Shown here in pieces: positions 8,370-17,800 of a DNA stretch of 64,000 bases. The notes beneath the pieces were generated by a model that had not been told where the DNA came from, did no database searches, and was given only the letters and a program-made list of their open reading frames with translations. The stretch comes from Macrococcoides bohemicum (GTDB lineage: Bacteria > Bacillota > Bacilli > Staphylococcales > Staphylococcaceae), in contig NZ_PZJG01000001.1 of assembly GCF_003259675.1 (NCBI RefSeq), positions 62,001 to 126,000 of the forward strand, in the 5' to 3' direction. The stretch's first letter is position 1. Each line of letters begins with the position of its first letter. The translations under genes were made by a program, and so were the position numbers.

Positions 8370-8667
8370 AAATAATCCCAAATCTAAACAGAATACTAAC
8401 AAGTTGTAAGACAATAACAACTAAGATGACCCATGGCCAAATTTTCGCGACCTTAAATAAACCGCTTGAAATATTTTCAGGCTGTTTCAAAGCTTTATCA
8501 ATTAAGACGATACTAATAATAAGTAAGATACAGCTTACTAGTCCGGTAAACAGTATGATGGCATTGATTGAACCGAAAAGTATTGCCAGCACAGGATTAT
8601 AACCGTTACAAAAGATACTTAATATCACAAAAAATATAGAGAAGTAAACATATTTGTTCGCTTTCAT
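8368..8667 (-). CDS. Small membrane protein, unknown
   Basis: A 99-residue protein with three hydrophobic helices (roughly residues 8-22, 27-54 and 77-97) and short polar links; no motif I recognise. I start it at ATG 8667 because GGAGG stands seven to eight bases upstream, rather than at the ATG eight codons earlier. It ends within its own terminator and so is monocistronic. It lies between the crcB pair and the divergently transcribed transaldolase gene, which suggests nothing firm about its role. No function can be proposed. Confidence 0.7.
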   Translation of the reverse strand: MKANKYVYFSIFFVILSIFCNGYNPVLAILFGSINAIILFTGLVSCILLIISIVLIDKALKQPENISSGLFKVAKIWPWVILVVIVLQLVSILFRFGII

Positions 8668-8856
8668 GATGTTCCTCCAATCATTAATCATTTTATTTTA
8701 CCACATCAAATGACAACACAATATAAATTTATATAATGATATGAAAAGAATAGTAAATATATAAAAAATAGACAGGTATACTCAATCATTAGCAATATCA
8801 GTCATAATGTGATTATAATAAGTAGAAGTCTATACATTATATGTGGAGGAATAACA

Positions 8857-9567
8857 ATGAAAAATTTAAATGTGCAAGTATTTGCTGATGGTGCGGATAT
8901 CGAACAAATGAAAACAGCTTACCAAAACCAAACAGTTGATGGATTTACGACAAACCCATCACTTATGGCTAAAGCTGGTGTAGAAGATTATAAAGCTTTT
9001 GCTGAAGCGGCGGTTAAGGCAATACCAGATGCTTCTATCTCATTTGAAGTATTCGGCGATGATATGGAAACGATGGAGAAAGAAGCGGCAATCATTCAGT
9101 CATTCGGTGAAAATGTATTTGTTAAGATTCCTGTCGTGAATACAAAAGGCGAATCTATGATTCCATTGATCAAGAAATTATCTGAACAGGATATTAAATT
9201 AAATGTTACTGCGGTTTATACAATTGAACAGGTGACAGATATCGTGAAAGCAATTAAACCAGGTGTTGAAACATACGTTTCAGTATTTGCTGGTCGTATT
9301 GCAGATACTGGTGTAGATCCTATGCCATTAATGCGTGCTGCTGTAAAAGTTTGTCACGAAAAAGAAGGCGTGAAACTTTTATGGGCATCATGCCGAGAGC
9401 TTTATAACGTGATTCAGGCAGATGAAATCGGTTGTGACATTATCACTTGCCCAGGTGATGTTGTGAAGAAGATTCCAAACATCGGTCGTGACATCGATGA
9501 ATTATCAGTAGATACAGTTAAAGGATTCGCTAAAGACATTCAATCAAGTGGATTAGGCATTTTATAA
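8857..9567 (+). CDS. tal: Transaldolase-family protein
   Basis: A 236-residue enzyme of the short transaldolase/fructose-6-phosphate aldolase family. Seen: DGFTTNPSLMAKAG at residues 28-41 and the Schiff-base lysine in NVFVKIPVV (Lys90), with downstream GRIADTGVDP. Family members transfer a dihydroxyacetone unit in the pentose phosphate pathway or cleave fructose-6-phosphate; the exact activity cannot be read here. GGAGG is located eight bases before ATG 8857; the in-frame upstream extension is not needed. It stands alone with a strong palindromic terminator. Confidence 0.92.
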   Translation: MKNLNVQVFADGADIEQMKTAYQNQTVDGFTTNPSLMAKAGVEDYKAFAEAAVKAIPDASISFEVFGDDMETMEKEAAIIQSFGENVFVKIPVVNTKGESMIPLIKKLSEQDIKLNVTAVYTIEQVTDIVKAIKPGVETYVSVFAGRIADTGVDPMPLMRAAVKVCHEKEGVKLLWASCRELYNVIQADEIGCDIITCPGDVVKKIPNIGRDIDELSVDTVKGFAKDIQSSGLGIL

Positions 9568-9577
9568 GACACCTTAG

Positions 9578-9602
9578 ACCATTACACAATTTGTGTAATG
9601 GT
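9578..9602 (+). terminator. Terminator after transaldolase gene
   Basis: ACCATTACACAA and TTGTGTAATGGT form a near-perfect palindrome immediately after the stop codon. Confidence 0.8.
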
Positions 9603-9623
9603 TTAATCAATAATATATGATTT

Positions 9624-9659
9624 AGACAAAGTATGTACAATCATGCTTTGTCTTTTTTG
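9624..9659 (+). terminator. Second terminator
   Basis: AGACAAAGTATG pairs with CATGCTTTGTCT (one G-U pair), followed by a T-run. The remainder of the gap up to 9797 holds nothing else I can assign. Confidence 0.85.
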
Positions 9660-9796
9660 TTAAATATTTCATGAATCACATCTAATCAAGTGATTAAAGA
9701 ATCACTGTCTGTTATCAGCATATAAAATTTGCACATTTTCAAGCGATTATAAAAATGATACACTAGATATGACTAAAAATTAAGGCGGGGTATAAA

Positions 9797-10159
9797 TTGG
9801 CATTCAGATATATGAAGCTATCAGATGAACATTATCGACATGTGTTATTAAGATTTGGCGACTTCTTTGAAGATTTCAGATGTTTTGTTGAGACAAGTAA
9901 AGAGCTTACTGAAGAATTAGGAATTACGCTGGATAGAGATGATTCATATACGAGATATTTAGTAAGATTGTTTGTTATTGCTGAAGAAACGACTGGTAAG
10001 AAGATTGATGACCCAAGATGTGACGAGACAATAGAAATGATTACTGAAGTGGTAAATGATAAGAACTTCAATCGCTATAACAGTGCTGAAAGCGGTGTAC
10101 CAGGTAGAATGTACGAAGCATATCAAACATTCGTTGGTGAAGGACTTACAATAGATTAA
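9797..10159 (+). CDS. Hypothetical protein, TTG start
   Basis: A 120-residue soluble, acidic, probably helical protein; I do not recognise the family. The start is TTG 9797 preceded by AAGGCGGGG at good spacing; the next in-frame ATG (MKLSDE) is only five codons on and lacks a site. Segments DEHYRHVLLRFGDFFED and GVPGRMYEAYQTFVGEG look conserved-protein-like. There is no signal peptide or membrane segment. It is monocistronic, with a hairpin directly after the stop. Function unknown. Confidence 0.75.
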   Translation: MAFRYMKLSDEHYRHVLLRFGDFFEDFRCFVETSKELTEELGITLDRDDSYTRYLVRLFVIAEETTGKKIDDPRCDETIEMITEVVNDKNFNRYNSAESGVPGRMYEAYQTFVGEGLTID

Positions 10160-10162
10160 CTC

Positions 10163-10189
10163 AAACGAGATGAACATCTCGTTTTTATT
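10163..10189 (+). terminator. Terminator
   Basis: AAACGAGATG/CATCTCGTTT stem, two-base spacer, followed by TTTATTTT. Confidence 0.88.
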
Positions 10190-10280
10190 TTGACTATAAT
10201 ATCAGAATATTCTGATGAATTCTTGAAGATAATCCCATATTTCTGTAAACTAAGGTTGTACTATAATAAAGGAGGAAATT

Positions 10281-11627
10281 ATGGATTATATTTTAAAGTT
10301 TTCAGAATGGCTATGGGGTTATCCGTTAATCACACTATTATTTTGTACTAGTTTATTTTTAACCATCTATCTTGGGTTTATTCAGTTCAGACACTTTCCT
10401 TATATTATTAAACAGACGTTCGGTAGTATCAATAAAGCGCCAAAAGGTGAAGGAACGATAACACCGAGACAAGCTTTAACCTCTGCATTATCTTCTACAG
10501 TAGGTGCTGCAAATATTGTGGGCGTTCCAACTGCAATCATCATGGGTGGGCCAGGAGCAGTATTCTGGATGTTATTGATTGCATTTTTGGCAATGGCATT
10601 GAAGTATAGTGAAAACGTACTTGGAATACATTACCGTGAAAAAAATAAAGCGGGCGAGTTTGTAGGTGGACCAACGTATTATATGAAGAAAGGCTTTAAA
10701 AATAAAAAGCTTGGTATGATATTTGCTGTTATCTTTGCATTTATGCTGATGATAGAACTGATACCAAGTGTTATGGTACAAGGCAATTCAGTTGCAGATT
10801 CTATGCATGACACGTTTCAGATCAATCCATGGATAACAGGCGTTATCATGTCGCTCGTTACAGGAATCGTTGTTTTTGGTGGAATCCAACGCATCGCGAC
10901 AGTGACAGAGAAGCTCGTGCCTTTAATGGTAGGTTTATACCTTTTATTTGGATTTATTATTATTGGTATGAATATAACACATGTACCCAGTGTGATAATG
11001 TTAGTGCTGGAGAAAGCATTTAAGCCAGAAGCTGCTGCCGGTGGTGGATTTGGTGCAGCACTTGCGACAACAGTAAGATGGGGATTTGCGCGAGGAGTGT
11101 ATTCAAATGAAGCGGGACTCGGTACCTCTCCTATTGCACATGCCGCAGCAAAGACTGATCATCCAGTAAGACAGGCATTTTGGAGTATATCTGAAATTGT
11201 TGTTGATACAGTGATTATCTGTTCGACAACAGCCTTTGTAGTACTCGTGTCAGACGTACATCTGCATAAAGATGCGAAAGCAAATCCAGGAGCGTTAACA
11301 GCACGTGCTTATGAAGATGCGTTTGGCTTATTTGGAAGTGCACTTATTTCAATATCGCTGATCTTCTTTGTATTATCAACTATAATCGTCGTCGTATACT
11401 ATGGATCGCGTATGGCAGAATTCCTGTTCGGTGAAACGATGGGAACGATTATGAAAGTAGTATATATCATATCCATTACGATAGGCTCAGTAGGATATGG
11501 TACACAATTATGGATACTATTAGACTTAGCGTTAGCGTTTATTTTAATCCCTAACGTGATCGCAGTATTACTCCTTAGTCCACAAGTTAAACGACTGACA
11601 AATGAGTTCTTTTCAGAATACAAATAG
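10281..11627 (+). CDS. Sodium:alanine (AGCS family) symporter
   Basis: The 448-residue protein has about ten to eleven membrane helices and the AGCS hallmarks: TPRQALTSALSSTVGAANIVG near residues 74-94, GGPGAVFWMLL, GPTYYMKKG and GVYSNEAGLGTSPIAHAAA around 270-290. Family members take up alanine, glycine or glutamine with Na+ or H+. The start is ATG 10281 with AAAGGAGG upstream. Length is slightly short of many AGCS members but includes the complete core. It has no obvious operon partner. Substrate is not resolved by sequence reading. Confidence 0.95.
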   Translation: MDYILKFSEWLWGYPLITLLFCTSLFLTIYLGFIQFRHFPYIIKQTFGSINKAPKGEGTITPRQALTSALSSTVGAANIVGVPTAIIMGGPGAVFWMLLIAFLAMALKYSENVLGIHYREKNKAGEFVGGPTYYMKKGFKNKKLGMIFAVIFAFMLMIELIPSVMVQGNSVADSMHDTFQINPWITGVIMSLVTGIVVFGGIQRIATVTEKLVPLMVGLYLLFGFIIIGMNITHVPSVIMLVLEKAFKPEAAAGGGFGAALATTVRWGFARGVYSNEAGLGTSPIAHAAAKTDHPVRQAFWSISEIVVDTVIICSTTAFVVLVSDVHLHKDAKANPGALTARAYEDAFGLFGSALISISLIFFVLSTIIVVVYYGSRMAEFLFGETMGTIMKVVYIISITIGSVGYGTQLWILLDLALAFILIPNVIAVLLLSPQVKRLTNEFFSEYK

Positions 11628-11788
11628 TTATAGAAACAGTACATGAAAATGTGCTGTTTTGTTATTTTCTTAAAATAGATCTGATTATTAAATAAGATGT
11701 ATCATTAAAATAAAAATAAATGAAAAAATAGATAAAATAAAAAGAAAACGGGTAAAACAATGTATTATACATAGAAAAAGGTGAGACG

Positions 11789-12541
11789 ATGGGCAGTGCA
11801 TTCTTTTGGGGGGCAGTATCAGGATTTGCAGTATTGTTAGGCGCAATTGTAAGTATGGTCATAAAGATACCTAGAAAAGTATTAGGATTTATAATGGCAT
11901 TTGGTGTAGGGATATTAATCGGAGCAGCAACATTCGAACTGCTGCAGGATGCGATGGAGAAAAGTCATATCATCAATACAGTGATCGGCTTTATCGCAGG
12001 AGCATTAACGTTTACGATTTTAGAAGCGGTAATTGCGCATCACGGTGGTAAACACAGAAAGCGTTCGAATCAGCATGAATTAGTGAAGGAAGAATCATCT
12101 AATCAAAATGATTCGGGGCTTGGTATATTTATAGGGACAGTTATGGATGCGATACCAGAATCGATGATGCTTGGGATGAGTTTAATCGGTGGGAAAGGTG
12201 TTAGTCTATTACTTCTTATTGCAATATTTATCAGTAATATACCTGAAGGATTATCGAGTACGACAGGGATGTTAAAAAGCGGACAATCAAAAGGGAAGAT
12301 TATATTCCTGTTTGCAGTCGTAACAATCGTTGCAGGACTAAGTGCGTTATTCGGATATGTCTTCTTAGACAATGCAAGTCTAGGTGTAATTTCAATTATC
12401 TCAAGCTTTGCAGCGGGAGGTATTATTACGATGATCGGATCAACAATGATGCCGGAAGCATATGAAGAAGGCGGCGGACTTGTTGGACTAATGACAGCAT
12501 TTGGTGTGATAACGTCGATATTGCTGGATCAGTTGGGGTAG
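11789..12541 (+). CDS. ZIP-family metal transporter
   Basis: A 250-residue membrane protein with eight hydrophobic segments, a His-rich cytoplasmic loop (HHGGKHRKRSNQHE, about residues 88-101), and the two ZIP metal-site helices: MDAIPESMMLG (near 119) and SNIPEGLSST (near 150). This pattern is that of the GufA/ZupT branch, taking up Zn or other divalent metals, though the first site has Asp instead of the usual His/Asn. ATG 11789 follows AAAGGTGAG. No regulator sits next to it. Family is clear; metal and direction are inferred. Confidence 0.88.
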   Translation: MGSAFFWGAVSGFAVLLGAIVSMVIKIPRKVLGFIMAFGVGILIGAATFELLQDAMEKSHIINTVIGFIAGALTFTILEAVIAHHGGKHRKRSNQHELVKEESSNQNDSGLGIFIGTVMDAIPESMMLGMSLIGGKGVSLLLLIAIFISNIPEGLSSTTGMLKSGQSKGKIIFLFAVVTIVAGLSALFGYVFLDNASLGVISIISSFAAGGIITMIGSTMMPEAYEEGGGLVGLMTAFGVITSILLDQLG

Positions 12542-12586
12542 TAATATGATTGTATACTATCAAACTTAAAAAGACACTATAGATTA

Positions 12587-12633
12587 TAAAAAGTAACAAG
12601 CGTTTGGATAAAATCAAATGCTTGTTACTTTTT
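12587..12633 (+). terminator. Terminator after ZIP gene
   Basis: AAAAAGTAACAAGCGTTTG pairs with CAAATGCTTGTTACTTTTT across a short loop. Confidence 0.87.
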
Positions 12634-12707
12634 ATGATATAAAATGTATTTTTTATATTTAAATGGTATTATAAGGATAAAATAAATGTGAAATGGTGGT
12701 GCTACAT

Positions 12708-12911
12708 ATGGAAACATTTTGGCTGATTATTTTTTATATTTTCTTATTCCTGATTGCGATTAAAATTGGCTTATCAATTAGAAGGATGATGGATAATCAT
12801 ATTAAGAAAACTGATAATAGGTTTGAATTAGAAGCGCTTAAAAAGAAAGAACTTGAGAAGAGGATAGAAGTATTGGAGCAACAGTTAGCTGAGAAAAAGA
12901 GCAATCATTAG
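12708..12911 (+). CDS. Small membrane-anchored coiled-coil protein
   Basis: A 67-residue protein: an N-terminal hydrophobic helix (residues about 4-24) followed by a Lys/Glu-rich heptad segment (residues 40-64, ALKKKELEKRIEVLEQQLAE) that should form a coiled coil in the cytoplasm. I prefer ATG 12708 with GGTGGT seven bases before it; an ATG five codons earlier is possible. No known family. Its terminator follows shortly. Role unknown; a scaffold or modulator of a membrane complex would fit but is speculation. Confidence 0.7.
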   Translation: METFWLIIFYIFLFLIAIKIGLSIRRMMDNHIKKTDNRFELEALKKKELEKRIEVLEQQLAEKKSNH

Positions 12912-12962
12912 ACTAAATAAGTTAGCGTACATTCATATAAAGTAATCACATGATAAAGAACA

Positions 12963-13003
12963 TCCCTAAAGTTGTAGTTAAAGGTTCAACTTTAGGGATG
13001 TTT
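12963..13003. terminator. Terminator shared by convergent genes
   Basis: CATCCCTAAAGTTG pairs with CAACTTTAGGGATG, followed by eight T residues; it separates convergent genes. Confidence 0.9.
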
Positions 13004-13006
13004 TTT

Positions 13007-13792
13007 TTAAAACAGTAATTCACTTTCCTTAATATCCGTAATAAACATGTAACCAGGCGCATGAGTAATCATCAGTTCAGGTTTAACATTTAAACACACA
13101 GATTGAGGTGTAACACCACACCCCCAGAACACAGGAATCTCATCATCACGAATTTCAACAGCTTCACCAAAGTCGGGTTTACTAATATCCTTAATACCAA
13201 TAGCTAGAGGATCGCCGATATGAAGCGGCGCACCGTGAGCACCTTCGCAGTGCGTTGTAATCTCAGTCACACGAATCGCCTGAGCCATCGACATTGGACG
13301 TATACTAACAGTAGTTGGACCGTGGAAGACACCACTTTGCTCAGTAGGAATATTCGTAATATACATCGGCACATTATGACCTTCTTCAAGATGACGAACA
13401 GGAATATCAGCATCCAGTAATGCATGCTCAAATGTAAAGCTACAACCAATAACAAAAGCCACCATATTCTTACCATATAAATCTTTAATATCATGACGTG
13501 TTTCTACATGGACACCGTCACGATAAACATAATATTCACCAACATCCGTACGAATATCGGCATCAGGACCGTACTTCGGAAAAGTAAATTTCCCAACCTC
13601 AGTGATATCCAGTAAAGGACAAGACTTTGAATTACGGTAACAGAACTTCATGAAATCATAGGCATAGCGCTCAGATAAGATCACAACATACGCCTGGATG
13701 TACCCCTTAGCCATACCAGACGTATGTTGAATGAGTTTGTTATTGCGAATTAAGTGGCGAATTTCAGATGGAAGAGCAGATTGTAAATTTAT
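13007..13792 (-). CDS. DUF1445 / UPF0317 putative hydro-lyase (D-glutamate-cyclase-like), apparent AUA start
   Basis: The protein carries the UPF0317 signatures GVFHGPTTVSIRPMS, WGCGVTPQSVC and ITHAPGYMFITD; this family includes proteins annotated as hydro-lyases and relatives of D-glutamate cyclase. About 261 residues are expected and obtained if translation begins at the ATA codon 13790-13792, which lies seven bases after AAAGGGAG. No in-frame ATG or GTG is available there. The frame stays open upstream to TTG 13852, but that codon has no ribosome site. So either a rare AUA start, a recent start-codon mutation, or use of the distant TTG. Cytosolic; substrate unknown. Confidence 0.85.
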   Translation of the reverse strand: MNLQSALPSEIRHLIRNNKLIQHTSGMAKGYIQAYVVILSERYAYDFMKFCYRNSKSCPLLDITEVGKFTFPKYGPDADIRTDVGEYYVYRDGVHVETRHDIKDLYGKNMVAFVIGCSFTFEHALLDADIPVRHLEEGHNVPMYITNIPTEQSGVFHGPTTVSIRPMSMAQAIRVTEITTHCEGAHGAPLHIGDPLAIGIKDISKPDFGEAVEIRDDEIPVFWGCGVTPQSVCLNVKPELMITHAPGYMFITDIKESELLF

Positions 13793-14006
13793 AGTAGCAC
13801 TCCCTTTGAGATGGTTTATAATAAGTGTATAGAAAATATATAGAATTTTCAAAATTATTTTAAAATTTTTATGAAGATATTTTGTTTTGCTTGATATTAG
13901 CGGTTTTATCCTATAACAGCAATAAATAGGAACAGTAACAAATTAACAAAGAAAGTATTTACGAAGCTAGTTCAAACAATAGCAATAGGTTAAAAAAGGA
14001 TGTTAA

Positions 14007-14072
14007 GCTAAATTGGCTGCATTATTGAATAAATTGATAGAAGAACTAAAAAGATTCCAGTGGCCATTATAA
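14007..14072 (+). other. Possible C-terminal gene remnant
   Basis: After a stop codon the frame reads KLAALLNKLIEELKRFQWPL and ends at TAA 14070-14072, inside the ribosome-site region of the next gene. It looks like the amphipathic end of a lost protein, but 21 codons cannot be assigned. Confidence 0.3.
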
Positions 14073-14086
14073 AGGAGGAGGTAAAT

Positions 14087-14461
14087 ATGACTCATTTTCA
14101 TTTTATTGCGTCGAATATTGAAATTGAAAGTGAATATTTAGAGAAAAGTAAGGTAGATTGGGATGAAAAATTTGAAGGATCTAAGTATAAGATACAATAT
14201 ATGTTGGAATATAATCCTAGTGCAGAAGAGTTAGAAAAAGTTTATGAAGAATTATTAAATCATTTAGTAAATAATAAAAACCATGATTATATTATATTGG
14301 AGATTGCTTTTGCATTGGATGCAGAAGGAATACCATTACAAGTTATAAAACGGCACAAACTTGATATCGGGGAATTTCAAGTGAAGCATCTAATTGATTT
14401 AAGTATGGATGAAATGATAGTAATTGAAAGAAATAAGTGGATAGAGAGGCAATTTGAATGA
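14087..14461 (+). CDS. Hypothetical acidic protein, first of an overlapping pair
   Basis: A 124-residue acidic cytosolic protein that I do not recognise. ATG 14087 follows AAAGGAGGAGG at ideal distance; a GTG nine codons earlier overlaps that site and is rejected. Its TGA overlaps the ATG of the next gene by four bases, so both are translated together. The pair precedes a large helicase gene after a terminator. Small acidic pairs of this kind are often immunity or antitoxin proteins, but no toxin is adjacent; that idea is inference. Sequence is more AT-rich than the surrounding housekeeping genes. Confidence 0.75.
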   Translation: MTHFHFIASNIEIESEYLEKSKVDWDEKFEGSKYKIQYMLEYNPSAEELEKVYEELLNHLVNNKNHDYIILEIAFALDAEGIPLQVIKRHKLDIGEFQVKHLIDLSMDEMIVIERNKWIERQFE

Positions 14462-14778
14462 AAATTTTAAGAGATTTGTGGGATCAATTTACGAATGATA
14501 CAGCAAGTGCTGGAAGTTATCATGTTGGATATTATGAAGATGATTATGATATTGAAGCTATGGCAGTATCAAGATATGATGAATTAGAATTTGAGGATGA
14601 TTACTGGGGTATTTATATCTTTGAAGATGAAGGTATAGATGAAAAGATTCTTAGAGAATATCAATATTTTGATGATTATGGGTATGAAATTATCAAAGTT
14701 GAAGCGGAAGAATTGGAGTTTGAGGAAGCAGTTAATTTATTTTATCAGTGGTTAGATGAAAATAACGTCATTCAATGA
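14458..14778 (+). CDS. Very acidic hypothetical protein, second of the pair
   Basis: A 106-residue protein unusually rich in Asp, Glu and Tyr (for example YYEDDYDIEAMAV and LEFEDDYWGIYIFEDE). It has no membrane helix or signal peptide. Such composition is seen in DNA-mimic and nuclease-inhibitor proteins as well as in polymorphic-toxin immunity proteins, but I see no diagnostic motif. Start overlaps the upstream stop (ATGA). The terminator stem begins within its last codons. Function unknown. Confidence 0.75.
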   Translation: MKILRDLWDQFTNDTASAGSYHVGYYEDDYDIEAMAVSRYDELEFEDDYWGIYIFEDEGIDEKILREYQYFDDYGYEIIKVEAEELEFEEAVNLFYQWLDENNVIQ

Positions 14779-14802
14779 TTTTATTGAATAACGTTATTTT
14801 TT
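14761..14802 (+). terminator. Terminator of the acidic gene pair
   Basis: AATAACGT.ATTCAAT pairs with ATTGAAT.ACGTTATT, then TTTT. It separates the pair from the helicase gene. Confidence 0.85.
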
Positions 14803-14852
14803 AATATATTCTAATTGTATTAGATTCATATTACATATTAAGGGTGAATACG

Positions 14853-17800
14853 ATGTCTTACTCTAATAAAAATAAGAATACTTACATATATGAAAGTCTA
14901 GAAAACTATCATGTTCTTTCTGAGGAAGTATTATTACATAAAAATAATTTGTCGAAAGAAGATTCTATTAAGTATTTTCTAAATAAAAACGAGTTAGAAA
15001 TGTACGAGGAATTAAATAAGGAATTAGAAAATGAATACGGTAATATTTCTGAATATATTACTAATCGATCAAATAGTAAATACGAAAAATTTCCATTCCA
15101 AGTTTCATTAATAGGTAATAAGAGATTAGAGAAATATAAATACGAAATTCAAAAAGATTTTTCATTATTAGAAACAAAGTTAATTACAAATGACCATACT
15201 ACTTACAACTATATGATCGATCAATTAAAGAACGAGTTATTAACTTGCGACAGTTTTGATATTATCGTGAGTTTTATTAGGGGTTCTGGTTTAAACATGT
15301 TAGTAAACACGTTAAATATATTAAGAGATTTAGGTGTAAAAGGTCGAATCATAACTTCAACGTATATGAATGTCACTCAACCAGAAGCATTAAGAAAATT
15401 GATGGAATATGAAAATATTGATGTGAAAGTCTATCAGAGTTCAAAATTAGATGATAGCTTCCATACTAAAGCTTATCTTTTCCATAGAATGAATAGTATG
15501 AGCTCCGTTATAATAGGATCTTCAAATATTACTAAAGCTGCACTAAAAACAGGGGAAGAATGGAATATTAGAACTTATGAAAAAGCGAGTGACTCTGTAT
15601 ATGTAAAAACTCAAGCGAGATATGACATGTTATGGGGGTCAGAAAAAGTTGTTGAATTGAATGAGTCACTTATTTCTAAGTATGAGAACTTTATTGAGAT
15701 TAATAAAGTATTACGACCAATAAGTCAGTCATTCAATATAAATAAAACGGACGACGATGTATTCAAACCGAATTCTATGCAAAAAGAAGCAATTAAGAAT
15801 TTATTATTATCTATTGAAAAAGGTCATAAACGCGGCATAGCAATTGCAGCAACGGGAACTGGAAAGACATTCTTATCTGCAATGGCTGCTGAAAAATTAG
15901 ACCCAAGCAATGTACTATTTATTGCTCATAGAAATGAATTATTAGAAAGTGGAATTAAAACATTTAAAAAAATATTCAATAAGGAAAAAGAAAGTGAATT
16001 TGTAAAATATAAAGCAGATCAAAGAGTGATTAAAAAATTTACTTTTGCATCAATTCAAACACTCGTTAAAGATATTGAATTAATGCAAAAAGATGATTTT
16101 GATATCATAATCATTGATGAATTTCATCATGCAACCGCTACTAACTATATGAAAGTAATTAATTACTTCAAACCTCGTTTCCTATTAGGATTAACAGCTA
16201 CACCGGAAAGAACAGATAGTGGTGATGTGTATGAATTAGCAGAATACAACGTTATAAGTGATGTTCGATTAAAACATGCAATAGAAAGTGAATTACTTGT
16301 ACCATTTCAATATTACGGTATAAGTGATGAAACAGTTGATTTAGCTGATAGAGATGGTATTGATGTTGATGAAATAACAAAAAGATTAAGCACAAATAAA
16401 CGTGTAAAATTCATAATCAAAAAGATAAACCAATATACTTTAAGCGGTCCGATGAAAGCGATAGGATTTTGCCAAAATATCAAACATGCATATTATATGA
16501 ATGAAGAATTTAAGAAACGAGGTTATCATTCGATAGTTCTTACAGGGAGTAATAGTGATGAAGAGAGACAAGATGCCATTGAAGATCTACAAGATGACGA
16601 CAAAGATTTAGAAATTATATTTACTGTAGATTTATTTAATGAAGGTGTCGACATTCCTCAAATAAATCTAATACTATTTTTAAGACCAACAGAGTCATCT
16701 ATTATATTTACTCAACAACTCGGACGTGGATTACGAACACATGATGACAAAGAATATTTAACAGTTTTAGATTTTGTAACAAATGATAGAAAAAATTATT
16801 TAGTGCCTATAGCATTATCAGGAGATCAAAATTTTATTGGCAAAGAAAAACTTAAATCCTTAGTTGAAAACAATTTTAATAATCTTTCAGATAATGTCCA
16901 TATTGAATTAGACTATAAAACAAAAGAAGAGATATTAAAAACGATCGATCATACTTCTTTCTATATAGCAGAAAATATAAAAAAAGAAGCAAAATTATTT
17001 TTAGAACAAATCAGATTAATTAATAAAGATAATGAAAGAAACTTAAAGATTATTGATTTTCATAATTATGAGAATGCTCCTGATTTGTTTATGATGTTTG
17101 GTGGAACATATAAAACACTGAGTGCACTAAACAGAGCTATAAAATGTGAAGATGAAATTGATAAAGAAATTAATAGTAATAAACAATATAGTTGGATAAT
17201 AAAAGAACTTACTAAATTATTACCGATTAGGAGAATAATAGATTATATTGTTATTATTGAAACACTTAAAAATAAAACTATAAATTTCGATCAAATAGTA
17301 AATTTCATTGAAGATGCTCTACAAATTAAAGCAAGTAATTATTTAATTGAAAAAGTAGAGTACGCTTTAATAAGAACAGAAGAATTAATTTTTGATAAAA
17401 ATAAAATTTTTGAATATGATCAAAATGCTCAAATAATTACAACAAAAATTAGTATTAGTGATTCATTCAAAGAAGAATTAAATCATTATCTAACATTTGG
17501 TTTATTATCTTTTCAAAAGGAATTTTCTAATGACATTTTAAATCAAGAAATTTCATTAGAGTTATACAAAGAATATTCTAGACATGAAATAGCAGCATTA
17601 ATAGGCTATGATAAAACAATTTCTTCTTGGCGAGATGGTGTGAAACAATACAAAGGAAACCATTATATTTTTGTGAATTTGAAAAAAGATTCAGAAAAAG
17701 TTGAAGAGCATTTGTTATACGATGATTATTTTATTGATGAAACACATTTTCATTGGCAATCTCAAAATAAAACAAGTAGAAAATCTAAAACAGGACAACA

